From Streptomyces sp. NBC_01276 (GTDB lineage: Bacteria; Actinomycetota; Actinomycetes; Streptomycetales; Streptomycetaceae), in the NCBI RefSeq assembly GCF_041435355.1, contig NZ_CP108442.1:3844001-3908000 (forward strand): DNA of 64,000 nt, in the 5' to 3' direction. How positions within the stretch are numbered: the stretch's first letter is position 1; each line of letters opens with the position of its first letter. The notes beneath the pieces are model-generated. The model worked only from the letters and a program-made list of their open reading frames with translations, was not told the origin of the DNA and ran no database searches. A program made the position numbers and the translations under genes. Below are positions 31,470 to 39,370 of this stretch, piece by piece.

Positions 31470-32686
31470 AAGCGGGTCGACGCCCAGGCGCCGACCGCGA
31501 AGCACAGGAGCGCCGCCGAGAGGATCGCGGCGGTGGCCCCGGCGGGGGGCGGGGGGACCCGGCGGCGCGCGGGCGCCACGGGCGTCGGGGCCGGCGTCGG
31601 AGCCGGTGCCGGTGCCGGCTCCGCGGGCGCGGGGGAGGACGGGGGCGCGAGGTGGAAACCGTCCGTCTCCTCGGGGCCGTAGCCGGGCGGCGGCGGCCCG
31701 AAGGCACCGGCGTCGGCACCGGCGGCGGGTGGCCCGTGCGAGGCCCTCGGGGAGGGCGGGGGAGCGGACTCCGCGGAGGGCGCGGACGCGGCCGCGGAGC
31801 GTCGCTCCGAGGGGCCTGCGGGGCCGAAACCGGCGGGGAGCGGACCGAGTTGGTCGAACACCTCCACCGGATCCTCGTCCGGGTCGGGTGACGGTAGCAG
31901 CCGGGCGGCCTCGGCAAGGGCCTTGCGCGCCCCTGTGGCGGTCCGGAACCGCCTCCGGGGGTCCGGGTGCAGGAGGTTCGCGATCACGTCCCACAGGGGC
32001 GCGGGGACGCCCTCCGGGGCTCCGGGGGCGCCCTGGGCGGCGAACTGCCCCGCCAGCGCGAGGGAATCGGGCTTGCGGCCCTGCAGCAGGTAGAGCGCGA
32101 CGAGTCCCGCCGCGAAGAGGTCGACGGGGAAGTCGGGCTCGGCGCCCGTCAGTTGCTCGGGGGCGAGGTAACCCGGGGTGCCGACGACCAGATCGGTCCC
32201 GGTGAGCCGCGGCTCGCCCTTGCGCATCGAGATGCCGAAGTCGGACAGCCGCAGGTGCGGCCGCCCGGTTCCGGTGGCCTCCAGCAGGATGTTGGCCGGT
32301 TTGACGTCGCGGTGGACGACGCCCTCCGCGTGCACCGCCGCCAGCCCCGCCAGGAGCTGGTCGAGCAGCGTGCACACGAACCGGGGCGGCAGGGCCCCGT
32401 AGTCACCGATCAGGTGGGCGAGGGAGCCGCCGGCGACGAGGTCCATGGTGAACAGGACCTTGTCGTCGTCCGCCGCCCAGCTGGCCGGGGCCAGCACGTG
32501 CGGGTGGTCGATGCGCAGGGCCTGCTCGCGCACGAAGCGCAGCAGGGTGTGGGCGTCGCCGTGCAGGAGGACCTTGGCGGCCACGTACCGGCGGCGGCGG
32601 TGGTCCCAGGCCCGCCAGACGGCGCCCGCGCCGCCGCGCCCGATCGGGTCGGCCAGTTCGTACCGGCCGGCGAAGACCTCACCCAT
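31466..32686 (-). CDS. Ser/Thr protein kinase, tail-anchored
   Basis: About 406 aa from ATG 32686 (MGEVFAGRYELADPIGRGGA); an ATG 12 codons earlier is less like the family. The kinase domain spans about residues 8-270 with the glycine loop GRGGAGAVW, lysine in VAAKVL, catalytic HRDVKPANILL, DFG in LSDFGIS and APE-like APEQLTG, so it should be active. After a Pro/Ala-rich linker, the last 22 residues are a membrane helix (AAILSAALLCFAVGAWASTRF), leaving no exported sensor domain. Its stop shares the CTAG with the convergent gene's stop. Confidence 0.88.
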   Translation of the reverse strand: MGEVFAGRYELADPIGRGGAGAVWRAWDHRRRRYVAAKVLLHGDAHTLLRFVREQALRIDHPHVLAPASWAADDDKVLFTMDLVAGGSLAHLIGDYGALPPRFVCTLLDQLLAGLAAVHAEGVVHRDVKPANILLEATGTGRPHLRLSDFGISMRKGEPRLTGTDLVVGTPGYLAPEQLTGAEPDFPVDLFAAGLVALYLLQGRKPDSLALAGQFAAQGAPGAPEGVPAPLWDVIANLLHPDPRRRFRTATGARKALAEAARLLPSPDPDEDPVEVFDQLGPLPAGFGPAGPSERRSAAASAPSAESAPPPSPRASHGPPAAGADAGAFGPPPPGYGPEETDGFHLAPPSSPAPAEPAPAPAPTPAPTPVAPARRRVPPPPAGATAAILSAALLCFAVGAWASTRF

Positions 32687-32731
32687 CGCTGCGCCCGTCC
32701 CCCGTCCCCCGTCCCCCGTCACGCGTGCGCG

Positions 32732-33280
32732 TCAGTTCTGGTGGGCCTCGTAGTGGGCCACCGCCTCCGCGGTGCGGCCCGCGCCGTAGACCCGGAGGAA
32801 CTCTGCCAGTTCCGGATGGCTGGGTGCGAGGGAATCCGCCGCGTCGATGATGTCCCCGGCGGCGGAGACCGATCGCAGCAGCGACTGGATCTCCCGGACG
32901 ACCCGCTTGACCGTGGGCGCGCCCGAACCCGTCGTCGTCTGACCGCTGTTGCTGAGGACGGAGCCTCCCTGGGTGTTCTTGATCTCGTCCATCCGGTCGG
33001 TCGCCTCGGCCGCGCTGACGCTTCCGTCCGCAACCTGTCCGGCGAGGTCCTGGAGGGCCTGGACCCGCTGGACCACGGCCGGATTACCGATCTTGGCGCG
33101 CTGCCCGCTCATCAGCTGGGACAGCATCGGCGCCGACAGCCCGAGGACGGCAGCGAGGCGGGCCTGGTTCAGACCGAGGTCATCTATGAGCCGTCGGAAC
33201 AGCGCGCCGAGCGGCTCCCCGTACCAACTGCGCTGCAGCTCCCTGGCTCTGGCCGTGGCCTCTTGCTGTACTGCGTCCAC
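32732..33280 (-). CDS. XRE-family helix-turn-helix regulator
   Basis: A 182-aa DNA-binding protein starting VDAVQQEATARARELQ. The helix-turn-helix is LNQARLAAVLGLSAPMLSQL (about residues 37-56), followed by MSGQRAKIGNPAVVQRVQAL. The C-terminal half is helical and conserved in streptomycetes (PSHPELAEFLRVYGAGRTAEAV). The GTG at 33280 is preferred over the open frame to 33358 because of similarity to other family starts and the GGGGAGTAG leader. It is 45 bp upstream of the kinase gene on the same strand, so the two may be cotranscribed. Targets are unknown. Confidence 0.85.
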   Translation of the reverse strand: MDAVQQEATARARELQRSWYGEPLGALFRRLIDDLGLNQARLAAVLGLSAPMLSQLMSGQRAKIGNPAVVQRVQALQDLAGQVADGSVSAAEATDRMDEIKNTQGGSVLSNSGQTTTGSGAPTVKRVVREIQSLLRSVSAAGDIIDAADSLAPSHPELAEFLRVYGAGRTAEAVAHYEAHQN

Positions 33281-33359
33281 TCTGACTACTCCCCTTCGCT
33301 GGTGCGAACCTCGCGAGCATCTTACGGAGCGTGGTCGCGGGGCGGGAGTCCCTATCATT

Positions 33360-33390
33360 TTGCGGGATGCGGGGGTACACCGGGTACTCT
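33360..33390 (+). promoter_or_regulatory. possible tRNA-Ala promoter
   Basis: TACTCT (33385-33390) is a good -10; TTGCGG (33360-33365) is a -35 candidate with a long 19-bp spacing. Confidence 0.4.
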
Positions 33391-33441
33391 GTGCTGCGGA
33401 ACGGCCGCCGCCTCACGGGGTACGGTCGCGTCCGGTTGCTC

Positions 33442-33514
33442 GGGGCCTTAGCTCAGTTGGTAGAGCGCTGCCTTTGCAAGGCAGATGTCAGGAGTTCGAA
33501 TCTCCTAGGCTCCA
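33442..33514 (+). tRNA. tRNA-Ala (anticodon TGC)
   Basis: 73-nt cloverleaf: acceptor GGGGCCT with AGGCTCC (one G-T pair), discriminator A, D-arm AGCTCAGTTGGTAGAGC, anticodon stem CTGCC/GGCAG around TTTGCAA, and T-loop GTTCGAATC. No encoded CCA. Confidence 0.97.
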
Positions 33515-33519
33515 CATTC

Positions 33520-33562
33520 AAAGACCCCCTGACCAGCGGAAACGCCGGTCAGGGGGTCTTTT
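33520..33562. terminator. terminator between tRNA-Ala and the MFS gene
   Basis: AAAGACCCCCTGACC and GGTCAGGGGGTCTTT form a long stem with a 12-nt loop, flanked by T on both strands. It is probably bidirectional for tRNA-Ala and the convergent exporter. Confidence 0.9.
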
Positions 33563-33574
33563 GCGTTACGGGCC

Positions 33575-35026
33575 TCAGGGGGTGCGGGGACGGCGCAGGA
33601 GGGTGGCCGTCACCGCGCCGGCGGTCAGCAGGAGGGCGGCGCCGAGGGCGAAGGCGAGGTGGTGGCCGCCCGTGAGCGATTCGGCCGGGGTGCGGCCGGC
33701 CGCGGTCAGGGACCCGGTGCGGGAAGCGGCCAGGGTGGAGAGGACGGCGACGCCGAGGGCCATGCCGATCTGCTGGGTGGTGTTGAAGAGGCCCGACGCC
33801 AAGCCGGCGTCCCGCTCGTCGGCGCCGGACATCCCCAGGGCGGTGAGCGCGGGCAGGGCCAGGCCGAAGCCGGACGCCAGCAGCATGACGGGCAGCAGGT
33901 CGGTGACGTAGTCCGCGTGCACCGGCAGCCGGGTCAGCAGGCCGAGGCCGACGGTCAGCAGCCCGAGCCCCGCGAGGAGCACGGCGCGCTCGCCGAAGCG
34001 GGCGTTCAGGCGGGCCGAGACGCCGAGCGAGACCGCGCCGATGGAGAGGGCGGCGGGCAGCATCGCGAGACCGGTCTCCGCGGCCCCGTAGCCCTGGACG
34101 CGCTGGAGGTGCAGGGCGAGCAGGATCTGGAAGGAGAACAGCGCGGCCACCATCAGCATCTGGACCAGGTTCGCGCCGACCACGGTGCGGGAGCGCAGGA
34201 TCCGCAGCGGCATCAGGGGGACGCGGGCCTTGGCCTGGCGCACGGTGAAGGCGGTGAGCAGGGCCAGGGAGAGGCCGCCGAGGCCGAGGGTGTGCGCGGA
34301 GGTCCAGCCGTACGTCTCGACGGTGACGACGGCGTAGATGCCGGTCATCAGTCCGGCGGTGACCAGGACCGCGCCGAGGGCGTCGGCTCCGGCGCGCAGG
34401 CCGAGGCCGCGGTCGGAGGGCAGCGCGGGGAGGGCGGCGAGCAGGGCGGCGATGCCGATGGGCAGGTTGATGAAGAAGATCCAGTGCCAGTCCAGGGCGT
34501 CGGTGAGGACCCCGCCCAGCACCTGGCCCAGGGAGGCGCCGGCTGCTCCGGTGAAGGAGAAGACGGCGATCGCCCGGGTGCGGTCGCGGGTTCCGGTGAA
34601 GAGGGTGACCAGGATCCCGAGGCTGACGGACGAGGCCATCGCGCTGCCCACGCCCTGGAGGAAGCGGGCGGCGATCAGCAGGGCGGGCGATCCGGCGAGG
34701 CCGGCGAGGAGCGAGGCGGCCGTGAAGACGGCGGTGCCCGCCAGGAACATCCGCTTGCGGCCGATCAGATCGCCGAGGCGGCCGGCGAGGAGCAGCAGGC
34801 TGCCGAAGGCGATCAGGTAGGCGTTGACCACCCAGCTGAGGCCGGCGGGGGTGAAGCCGAGGTCGTTCTGGATGGCCGGCATGGCCACGGTGACGATGCT
34901 GCCGTCGAGGACGGTCATGAGCATGCCTGTGGAGAGCACGGCGAGGGCGGTCCAGCGGGAGCGGAGCCGGGGTGCCCGGGGTGCGGGGGTCGGGGTGGGC
35001 GCGGGGGCCTGGAGCGTGGCGGGCAT
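33575..35026 (-). CDS. MFS drug-efflux transporter (DHA2, 14-TM)
   Basis: Proton-driven exporter of 483 aa in the EmrB/QacA family. Visible motifs are LDGSIVTVAMPAIQNDLG (motif D1), GRLGDLIGRKRMF (motif A), RFLQGVGSAMASS (motif B), GQVLGGVLTDALDWHWIFFI (motif C) and about 14 hydrophobic segments. It starts MPATLQAPAP with a Pro-rich cytoplasmic tip. It is divergent from a MarR regulator across 115 bp, the usual arrangement for a ligand-inducible exporter repressed by MarR. The substrate cannot be predicted. Confidence 0.9.
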   Translation of the reverse strand: MPATLQAPAPTPTPAPRAPRLRSRWTALAVLSTGMLMTVLDGSIVTVAMPAIQNDLGFTPAGLSWVVNAYLIAFGSLLLLAGRLGDLIGRKRMFLAGTAVFTAASLLAGLAGSPALLIAARFLQGVGSAMASSVSLGILVTLFTGTRDRTRAIAVFSFTGAAGASLGQVLGGVLTDALDWHWIFFINLPIGIAALLAALPALPSDRGLGLRAGADALGAVLVTAGLMTGIYAVVTVETYGWTSAHTLGLGGLSLALLTAFTVRQAKARVPLMPLRILRSRTVVGANLVQMLMVAALFSFQILLALHLQRVQGYGAAETGLAMLPAALSIGAVSLGVSARLNARFGERAVLLAGLGLLTVGLGLLTRLPVHADYVTDLLPVMLLASGFGLALPALTALGMSGADERDAGLASGLFNTTQQIGMALGVAVLSTLAASRTGSLTAAGRTPAESLTGGHHLAFALGAALLLTAGAVTATLLRRPRTP

Positions 35027-35129
35027 CGGTTTCTCCGGTCGCGGTGAGGCGGCAGGTCGTCGTATCCGGCGACTGGTGAGACCGTAGCAGATGGTTTTGT
35101 TGCAGACTATATTTCTCGGATCGAATTGT

Positions 35130-35135
35130 TAGGCT
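35130..35135 (+). promoter_or_regulatory. -10 of marR-like gene, probably leaderless
   Basis: TAGGCT ends 6 bp before ATG 35142, so transcription should start at or next to the start codon. The surrounding stretch 35085-35130 is unusually AT-rich and is the likely operator region for the divergent pair. Confidence 0.45.
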
Positions 35136-35141
35136 GAGGTC

Positions 35142-35624
35142 ATGACCGCCATGGCGCCCAACGCGCGGACCGAGCCCGACCTGTCCTTCCTCCTGGACCA
35201 CACCAGCCACGTCCTGCGCACCCGCATGGCCGCGGCCCTCGGGGAGATCGGGCTGACGGCCCGTATGCACTGCGTCCTCGTGCACGCCCTGGAGGAGGAA
35301 CGCACCCAGATCCAGCTCGCCGAGATCGGTGACATGGACAAGACGACGATGGTGGTGACCGTCGATGCCTTGGAGAAGGCCGGCCTGGCCGAGCGGCGGC
35401 CCTCGAGCACGGACCGCAGGGCCCGGATCATCGCCGTGACCCCGAAGGGCGCCGAGGTCGCCGCCGAGAGCACCCGGATCGTCGACCGGGTGCACGCCGA
35501 GGCCCTGGCCCCGCTCCCCCCGGCCGGGCGCGAAGTTCTCCTGCGCACGCTGAGGCTGCTCGCCGAGGACGCCCTCGCGACCCCCTCGGAGACCCCCCGC
35601 CCGGCTCGCCGGGCCCGCCAGTAA
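35142..35624 (+). CDS. MarR-family transcriptional regulator
   Basis: A 160-aa winged-helix repressor. LAEIGDMDKTTMVVTVDALE is the recognition helix region, and RRPSSTDRRARIIAVTPKG is the wing (D-x-R signature). The N-terminus (TEPDLSFLLDHTSHVL) and C-terminus form the dimerisation helices. ATG 35142 is chosen; ATG 35151 is the next candidate. It very likely represses the divergent MFS exporter and itself, which is inference from arrangement. Confidence 0.9.
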   Translation: MTAMAPNARTEPDLSFLLDHTSHVLRTRMAAALGEIGLTARMHCVLVHALEEERTQIQLAEIGDMDKTTMVVTVDALEKAGLAERRPSSTDRRARIIAVTPKGAEVAAESTRIVDRVHAEALAPLPPAGREVLLRTLRLLAEDALATPSETPRPARRARQ

Positions 35625-35772
35625 GCGCCCGGGGCATCCCGCGCGGGCGGCCCCGGGACGCCTCCGGACGTCCCCCGGACGGCCCCGTCACTGGGCCATT
35701 CGGCCCCGGGTGGCGGACAGTGGGGAGAGGCATCGAGCCCAGGGGGCAACACCACGCCGGAGGATTGCGCAC

Positions 35773-36354
35773 ATGGGACTCTTCGACTTCCTGAAGTCCG
35801 ACAAGAACAAGGAACAAGAGGCCGCCGCGAAGGCGAAGGAGCAGGCGGAGCAGCAGGCCGCGGCGGGGTCCGCGTCCGGCGGCATGGGCGGCAAGTACAC
35901 CGACGCCGCGGCGGCCCCGAAGGCGGCCGCCGAGCGGACGGCCGCGGCCGCGCCGCCCAAGCCCCCGACGTCCGGTTCGGCCATGCCCAGCCCCACGTCG
36001 GCCGCGCACAAGGCGGTACCGGTGGCACCGAAGCCGCCCCTGGCGGGCCCGCCCGGGCCGCCCGTGGCTGCCGCGCCCCGGACGCCCCCGGTGCCGCCGC
36101 CCCCGGCGTCCGGTCCGGCCATGCCCAGCCCCACCTCGGCCGCGCACAAGGCGGTACCCGTCTCGCCCAAGCCGGCGTCGACCGCCAAGAAGCGCATGTA
36201 CACGGTCAAGCCGGGCGATTCGCTCTCGGCGATCGCCCGCCGCGAGCTCGGCAACGAGGCCCGGTGGCGGGAGCTCTACGCCATGAACAGGACCGTCGTC
36301 GGCCCGAACCCCGACATGATCCTGCCGGGCATGCTGCTCACCCTCCCCCAGTAG
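35773..36354 (+). CDS. LysM-domain protein without signal peptide
   Basis: A 193-aa protein starting MGLFDFLKSDKNKEQEAAAK, with no export signal or membrane segment. A charged N-terminal helix is followed by a Pro/Ala-rich linker with two near-identical copies of SGxAMPSPTSAAHKAVPV, then a C-terminal LysM domain (MYTVKPGDSLSAIARRELGN, ending in DMILPGMLLTLP). LysM normally binds peptidoglycan, but the topology suggests a cytoplasmic protein of the KbpA/YgaU kind, though the usual BON domain is absent. ATG 35773 follows GGAGGATT. It ends in a strong terminator. Confidence 0.85.
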   Translation: MGLFDFLKSDKNKEQEAAAKAKEQAEQQAAAGSASGGMGGKYTDAAAAPKAAAERTAAAAPPKPPTSGSAMPSPTSAAHKAVPVAPKPPLAGPPGPPVAAAPRTPPVPPPPASGPAMPSPTSAAHKAVPVSPKPASTAKKRMYTVKPGDSLSAIARRELGNEARWRELYAMNRTVVGPNPDMILPGMLLTLPQ

Positions 36355-36376
36355 CCGGACGGCCGTGGCGGCAGGA

Positions 36377-36423
36377 CGCGGAAGGGGCCCGGATCCAGGT
36401 GGTGGATCCGGGCCCCTTCCGCG
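36377..36423. terminator. terminator between LysM gene and DUF5324 gene
   Basis: A perfect 21-bp stem: the left arm begins CGCGGAAGGGGCCC at 36377 and the right arm ends GGGCCCCTTCCGCG at 36423, with a 5-nt loop. It lies between convergent genes. Confidence 0.9.
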
Positions 36424-36467
36424 TGCCGGGCCGGTGCCGTCAGTGCCGTCAGCGCCGCCGTCTGCCG

Positions 36468-37187
36468 TCAGCGCCGCTCGTCGCCGTCGGAGCCGGTCGA
36501 GCCGGTCGAGCCGTTCGAGCCCGCCTGGGCCTCGCGCTCCTTCTCCAGCAGTTCGTCGTCGAAGCTGGCGGCTTCGGTGTCGCGGGAGAGCTCGGTGGCC
36601 GCCGGGGGCTCCACGAGCCAGTCCGGGTTCGACTGCCGGTCCCACCACTTCCACACCACGAAGGCGGCGCCCGCCACGAGGCCGACGAGCGCGACCCCGC
36701 GCAGCGTCCGGTGGCAGCGCGCCCGGCGCCGGTTGCGCCGGACCAGCCGGTGCACCTCCTTGGCCGACACCTGACCCCGCAGCGCGGCCAGCGCCGCCGT
36801 CGAGCGGGCCGCGGCCTCCTCGGCGACCGGCGTGGCCGCCGCCACGGCGCTCTCGAAACGGGGCTGCGTGTAGTCGGCGGCCTGGCGCGCCGCGCGGCGC
36901 GTCTGCTCGATCGCCTGGACCGCCGCCCGGTCGACGGGGGGCGGTACGTGGGCGCGCGCCGCCACCATGCGGGGATGCAGGTGGGTGTCGTAGGCCGTGC
37001 GCGCGTGGAGCGAGGCCTGGCCGGCCGCGTACGAGACCTTCGGCGCCAGCCGCTCGTTCGCCTCGTGCGCGTAGTGCACGGCGGCGTCCCTCGCGGTCTC
37101 TGCGTACGGCGCCACCACTTCCGCTGCGTGCCTCACGGTGTCCTTGGCGCTCTCGGCGGCCAGGCGCACGCTGTCCTTGCGGGTCAC
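36468..37187 (-). CDS. DUF5324 family membrane protein
   Basis: A 239-aa protein found in streptomycetes. GTG 37187 follows GAGGAGGA closely and gives VTRKDSVRLAAESAKDTVRH, matching the family. The first 190 residues are long amphipathic helices rich in Ala, Glu and His (apolipoprotein-like, for example APYAETARDAAVHYAHEANE). A single membrane helix (GVALVGLVAGAAFVVWKWW, about 166-184) is followed by an acidic, Gly/Ser-rich tail ending in a TGS repeat (SNGSTGSTGSDG). Function unknown. Confidence 0.82.
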   Translation of the reverse strand: MTRKDSVRLAAESAKDTVRHAAEVVAPYAETARDAAVHYAHEANERLAPKVSYAAGQASLHARTAYDTHLHPRMVAARAHVPPPVDRAAVQAIEQTRRAARQAADYTQPRFESAVAAATPVAEEAAARSTAALAALRGQVSAKEVHRLVRRNRRRARCHRTLRGVALVGLVAGAAFVVWKWWDRQSNPDWLVEPPAATELSRDTEAASFDDELLEKEREAQAGSNGSTGSTGSDGDERR

Positions 37188-37358
37188 GGGATCCTCCTCC
37201 TCGGTGGCGGACACGGTTCACCTTTCCACCCTTTGTCGGATCATGCCTGCCATAGCGCCGCCGGGCATGCGTGACAGGGCATACGGGTGGAGGATTTCTG
37301 TGCGCTGCCCTCCGTGGGAGGATCGGGACCGACAGTGATGACTATGGAAGGCAGACCC

Positions 37359-37886
37359 GTGGCCGAGAAGCTCTACGCCACCCTGAAGACCAACCACGGC
37401 GACATCGAGATCGAGCTGCTGGAGAACTTCGCGCCCAAGACCGTCCGCAACTTCGTGGAGCTGGCCACGGGCGCCCGTGAGTGGACCCGTCCCACCGACG
37501 GCCAGAAGACCACCGCTCCGCTCTACGACGGCACCGTCTTCCACCGCGTCATCAGCGGATTCATGATCCAGGGCGGCGACCCGCTCGGCAACGGAACCGG
37601 GGGGCCTGGCTACCGGTTCGCCGACGAGTTCCACCCCGACCTGGCCTTCACCAAGCCCTACCTGCTCGCGATGGCCAACGCCGGCCCGGGCACCAACGGC
37701 TCGCAGTTCTTCATCACGGTCGCGCCCACCGCCTGGCTGACCCGCAAGCACACCATCTTCGGCGAGGTGACCGACCCCGCCAGCCAGAAGGTCGTGGACA
37801 AGATCGCGGCGGGCGCCACCAACCCGCGCACCGAGCGCCCCGTGGACGACGTGATCATTCAGTCGGTCATCGTGGAGAAGCGCTGA
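37359..37886 (+). CDS. ppiA: peptidyl-prolyl cis-trans isomerase (cyclophilin)
   Basis: Cytoplasmic single-domain cyclophilin, 175 aa, accelerating proline isomerisation. Active-site motifs are FHRVISGFMIQGGDP (catalytic Arg and Phe) and ANAGPGTNGSQFFIT; the cyclosporin-contact Trp lies in WLTRKHTIFGEV. GTG 37359 follows GGAAGGCAGACC; an in-frame ATG at 37344 overlaps that ribosome-binding site and is less likely. It is the well-known Streptomyces PpiA locus near crgA. Confidence 0.95.
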   Translation: MAEKLYATLKTNHGDIEIELLENFAPKTVRNFVELATGAREWTRPTDGQKTTAPLYDGTVFHRVISGFMIQGGDPLGNGTGGPGYRFADEFHPDLAFTKPYLLAMANAGPGTNGSQFFITVAPTAWLTRKHTIFGEVTDPASQKVVDKIAAGATNPRTERPVDDVIIQSVIVEKR

Positions 37887-38031
37887 CCACGGAGAGGCGC
37901 TGACCCCTCCCGTCGGCCGGCGCGGTCCGCGCGGCCCCGGGAACCTTTGCGCCCCGCCCGTCCGTCCTGGTTGTGTACCCGGACCGGCGGGGCACCTCCC
38001 GCGCCGGCCGCGCCGCCGATCGAGGGGACCG

Positions 38032-38907
38032 ATGGACACCGACCGTCTGCCGGGCTGCTACCGCCACCCGGACCGCGACACGGGCATCACCTGCACCCGC
38101 TGCGACCGCCCGGTCTGCCCCGAGTGCAGGGTGAGCGCCGCGGTCGGCTTCCAGTGCGTGGAGTGCGTCCGCGGGGGGTCCGGCACCGGGCACGCCCCCG
38201 CGGCGAATGCCCCGCGCACCCTCGCGGGCGGCCGGGTCGCGGCCGATCCCCAGCTCGTCACCAAGATCCTGATCGGGATCAACGTGGCCGTCCTCCTGGC
38301 CACGTACGCCGTACCGGGACTGGCGGTCCAGCTGGAGCTGCTCGGCCGCTACGTCGAGTACTACGGGGCCCCGCTGGAGGGGATCTCCACGGGCCAGTAC
38401 CACCGGCTGCTGACCTCGGTGTTCCTGCACGTCGAGTGGTGGCACATCTTCAGCAACATGCTGGCCCTGTGGGTGATCGGCGGCCCGCTGGAGGCAGCCC
38501 TGGGGCGGGCCCGCTACCTCGCCCTCTACCTGCTGTCGGGGCTGGGCGGCAGCGCCCTCGTCTACCTGCTGACCGCGCCGAACACGCCGACCCTCGGCGC
38601 CTCGGGCGCCATCTGCGGGCTCCTCGGCGCCACCGTGGTCCTCGCCCGCCGAATGCGCTACGAGATGCGGCCGGTGCTGATCACGCTCGGGCTGATGCTC
38701 CTGATCACCTTCGTGCCGCTGGGCGGCAGCCTGTCGGTGTCCTGGCAGGCGCACATCGGCGGCCTGGTGACCGGCGCACTGGTGGCGCTGGGCATGCTGG
38801 CTCCCGCCACCGGCAGGAAGCGCATACTGGTACAGGCGGTCACCTGCGCGGCTGTGTTCCTGGTGGCCGTGGCGCTGGTCATGGTCCGGACGGCCGAACT
38901 CACCTGA
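38032..38907 (+). CDS. rhomboid-family intramembrane serine protease with N-terminal zinc ribbon
   Basis: A 291-aa membrane protease. The N-terminus has a B-box-like zinc-binding region (CYRHPDRDTGITCTRCDRPV, then CPECRVSAAVGFQCVECV), typical of actinobacterial rhomboids. Six or so membrane helices follow; the catalytic serine is in TLGASGAICGLLG and the partner histidine in WQAHIGGLVTG. The substrate is unknown. It converges on crgA, with only a DnaA-box cluster between the two stops. Confidence 0.93.
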   Translation: MDTDRLPGCYRHPDRDTGITCTRCDRPVCPECRVSAAVGFQCVECVRGGSGTGHAPAANAPRTLAGGRVAADPQLVTKILIGINVAVLLATYAVPGLAVQLELLGRYVEYYGAPLEGISTGQYHRLLTSVFLHVEWWHIFSNMLALWVIGGPLEAALGRARYLALYLLSGLGGSALVYLLTAPNTPTLGASGAICGLLGATVVLARRMRYEMRPVLITLGLMLLITFVPLGGSLSVSWQAHIGGLVTGALVALGMLAPATGRKRILVQAVTCAAVFLVAVALVMVRTAELT

Positions 38908-38922
38908 TCACACCGGCGTCAA

Positions 38923-38989
38923 CTCTCCACAGAGTTATCCACAGATCTTCTGTCTTTTCCTCAGGTGTGGATGACGCTGTGGATAACTC
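38923..38989. other. symmetric DnaA-box cluster between rhomboid and crgA
   Basis: Two perfect E. coli-type boxes face each other: TTATCCACA (38935-38943) and TGTGGATAA (38978-38986), inside 13-bp inverted arms (38932-38944 and 38977-38989). TGTGGATGA (38966-38974) and the weaker CTCTCCACA (38923-38931) add to it. The genes on both sides end here, so no promoter is expected. DnaA-box clusters near oriC that titrate DnaA have been described in S. coelicolor; this is probably one. Confidence 0.85.
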
Positions 38990-39024
38990 CTGGGGAGAGC
39001 TTGCGCCGCGGCTCTATCCGCGCA

Positions 39025-39279
39025 TTACTTCCACTGCGTGGAGACACCGAATCCGGCAGCGATAAATCCGAAACCGACCACGATGTTCCAATTGCCCAGG
39101 GCCTCGACGGGCAGCTGGGTGTCGGTCACGTAGAAGACGACGATCCACGCGAGACCGATGAGGAAGAACGCCAGCATGACCGGGGCGACCCAGCTGCGGT
39201 TCGTCAGCCTGATCGTCTGCGCCTGCTTCGCCGGCGGCGGCGTGTAGTCGTCCTTCTTGCGGATACGTGACTTCGGCAC
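39025..39279 (-). CDS. crgA: cell division protein CrgA
   Basis: An 84-aa membrane protein that delays Z-ring formation in aerial hyphae of Streptomyces. It starts [19 protein letters not shown], with two membrane helices ([20 protein letters not shown] and [20 protein letters not shown]). It is divergent from the DUF881 gene. Confidence 0.96.
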   Translation of the reverse strand: MPKSRIRKKDDYTPPPAKQAQTIRLTNRSWVAPVMLAFFLIGLAWIVVFYVTDTQLPVEALGNWNIVVGFGFIAAGFGVSTQWK

Positions 39280-39370
39280 GAGGGGCTCTCCTGTCGATGG
39301 GCTGGGGACCTGGCCTGCCCCGGGCGTCCGTTAGCGTAGTGGACCTGTGGCGTTGAAGGAGAAGGGTACG

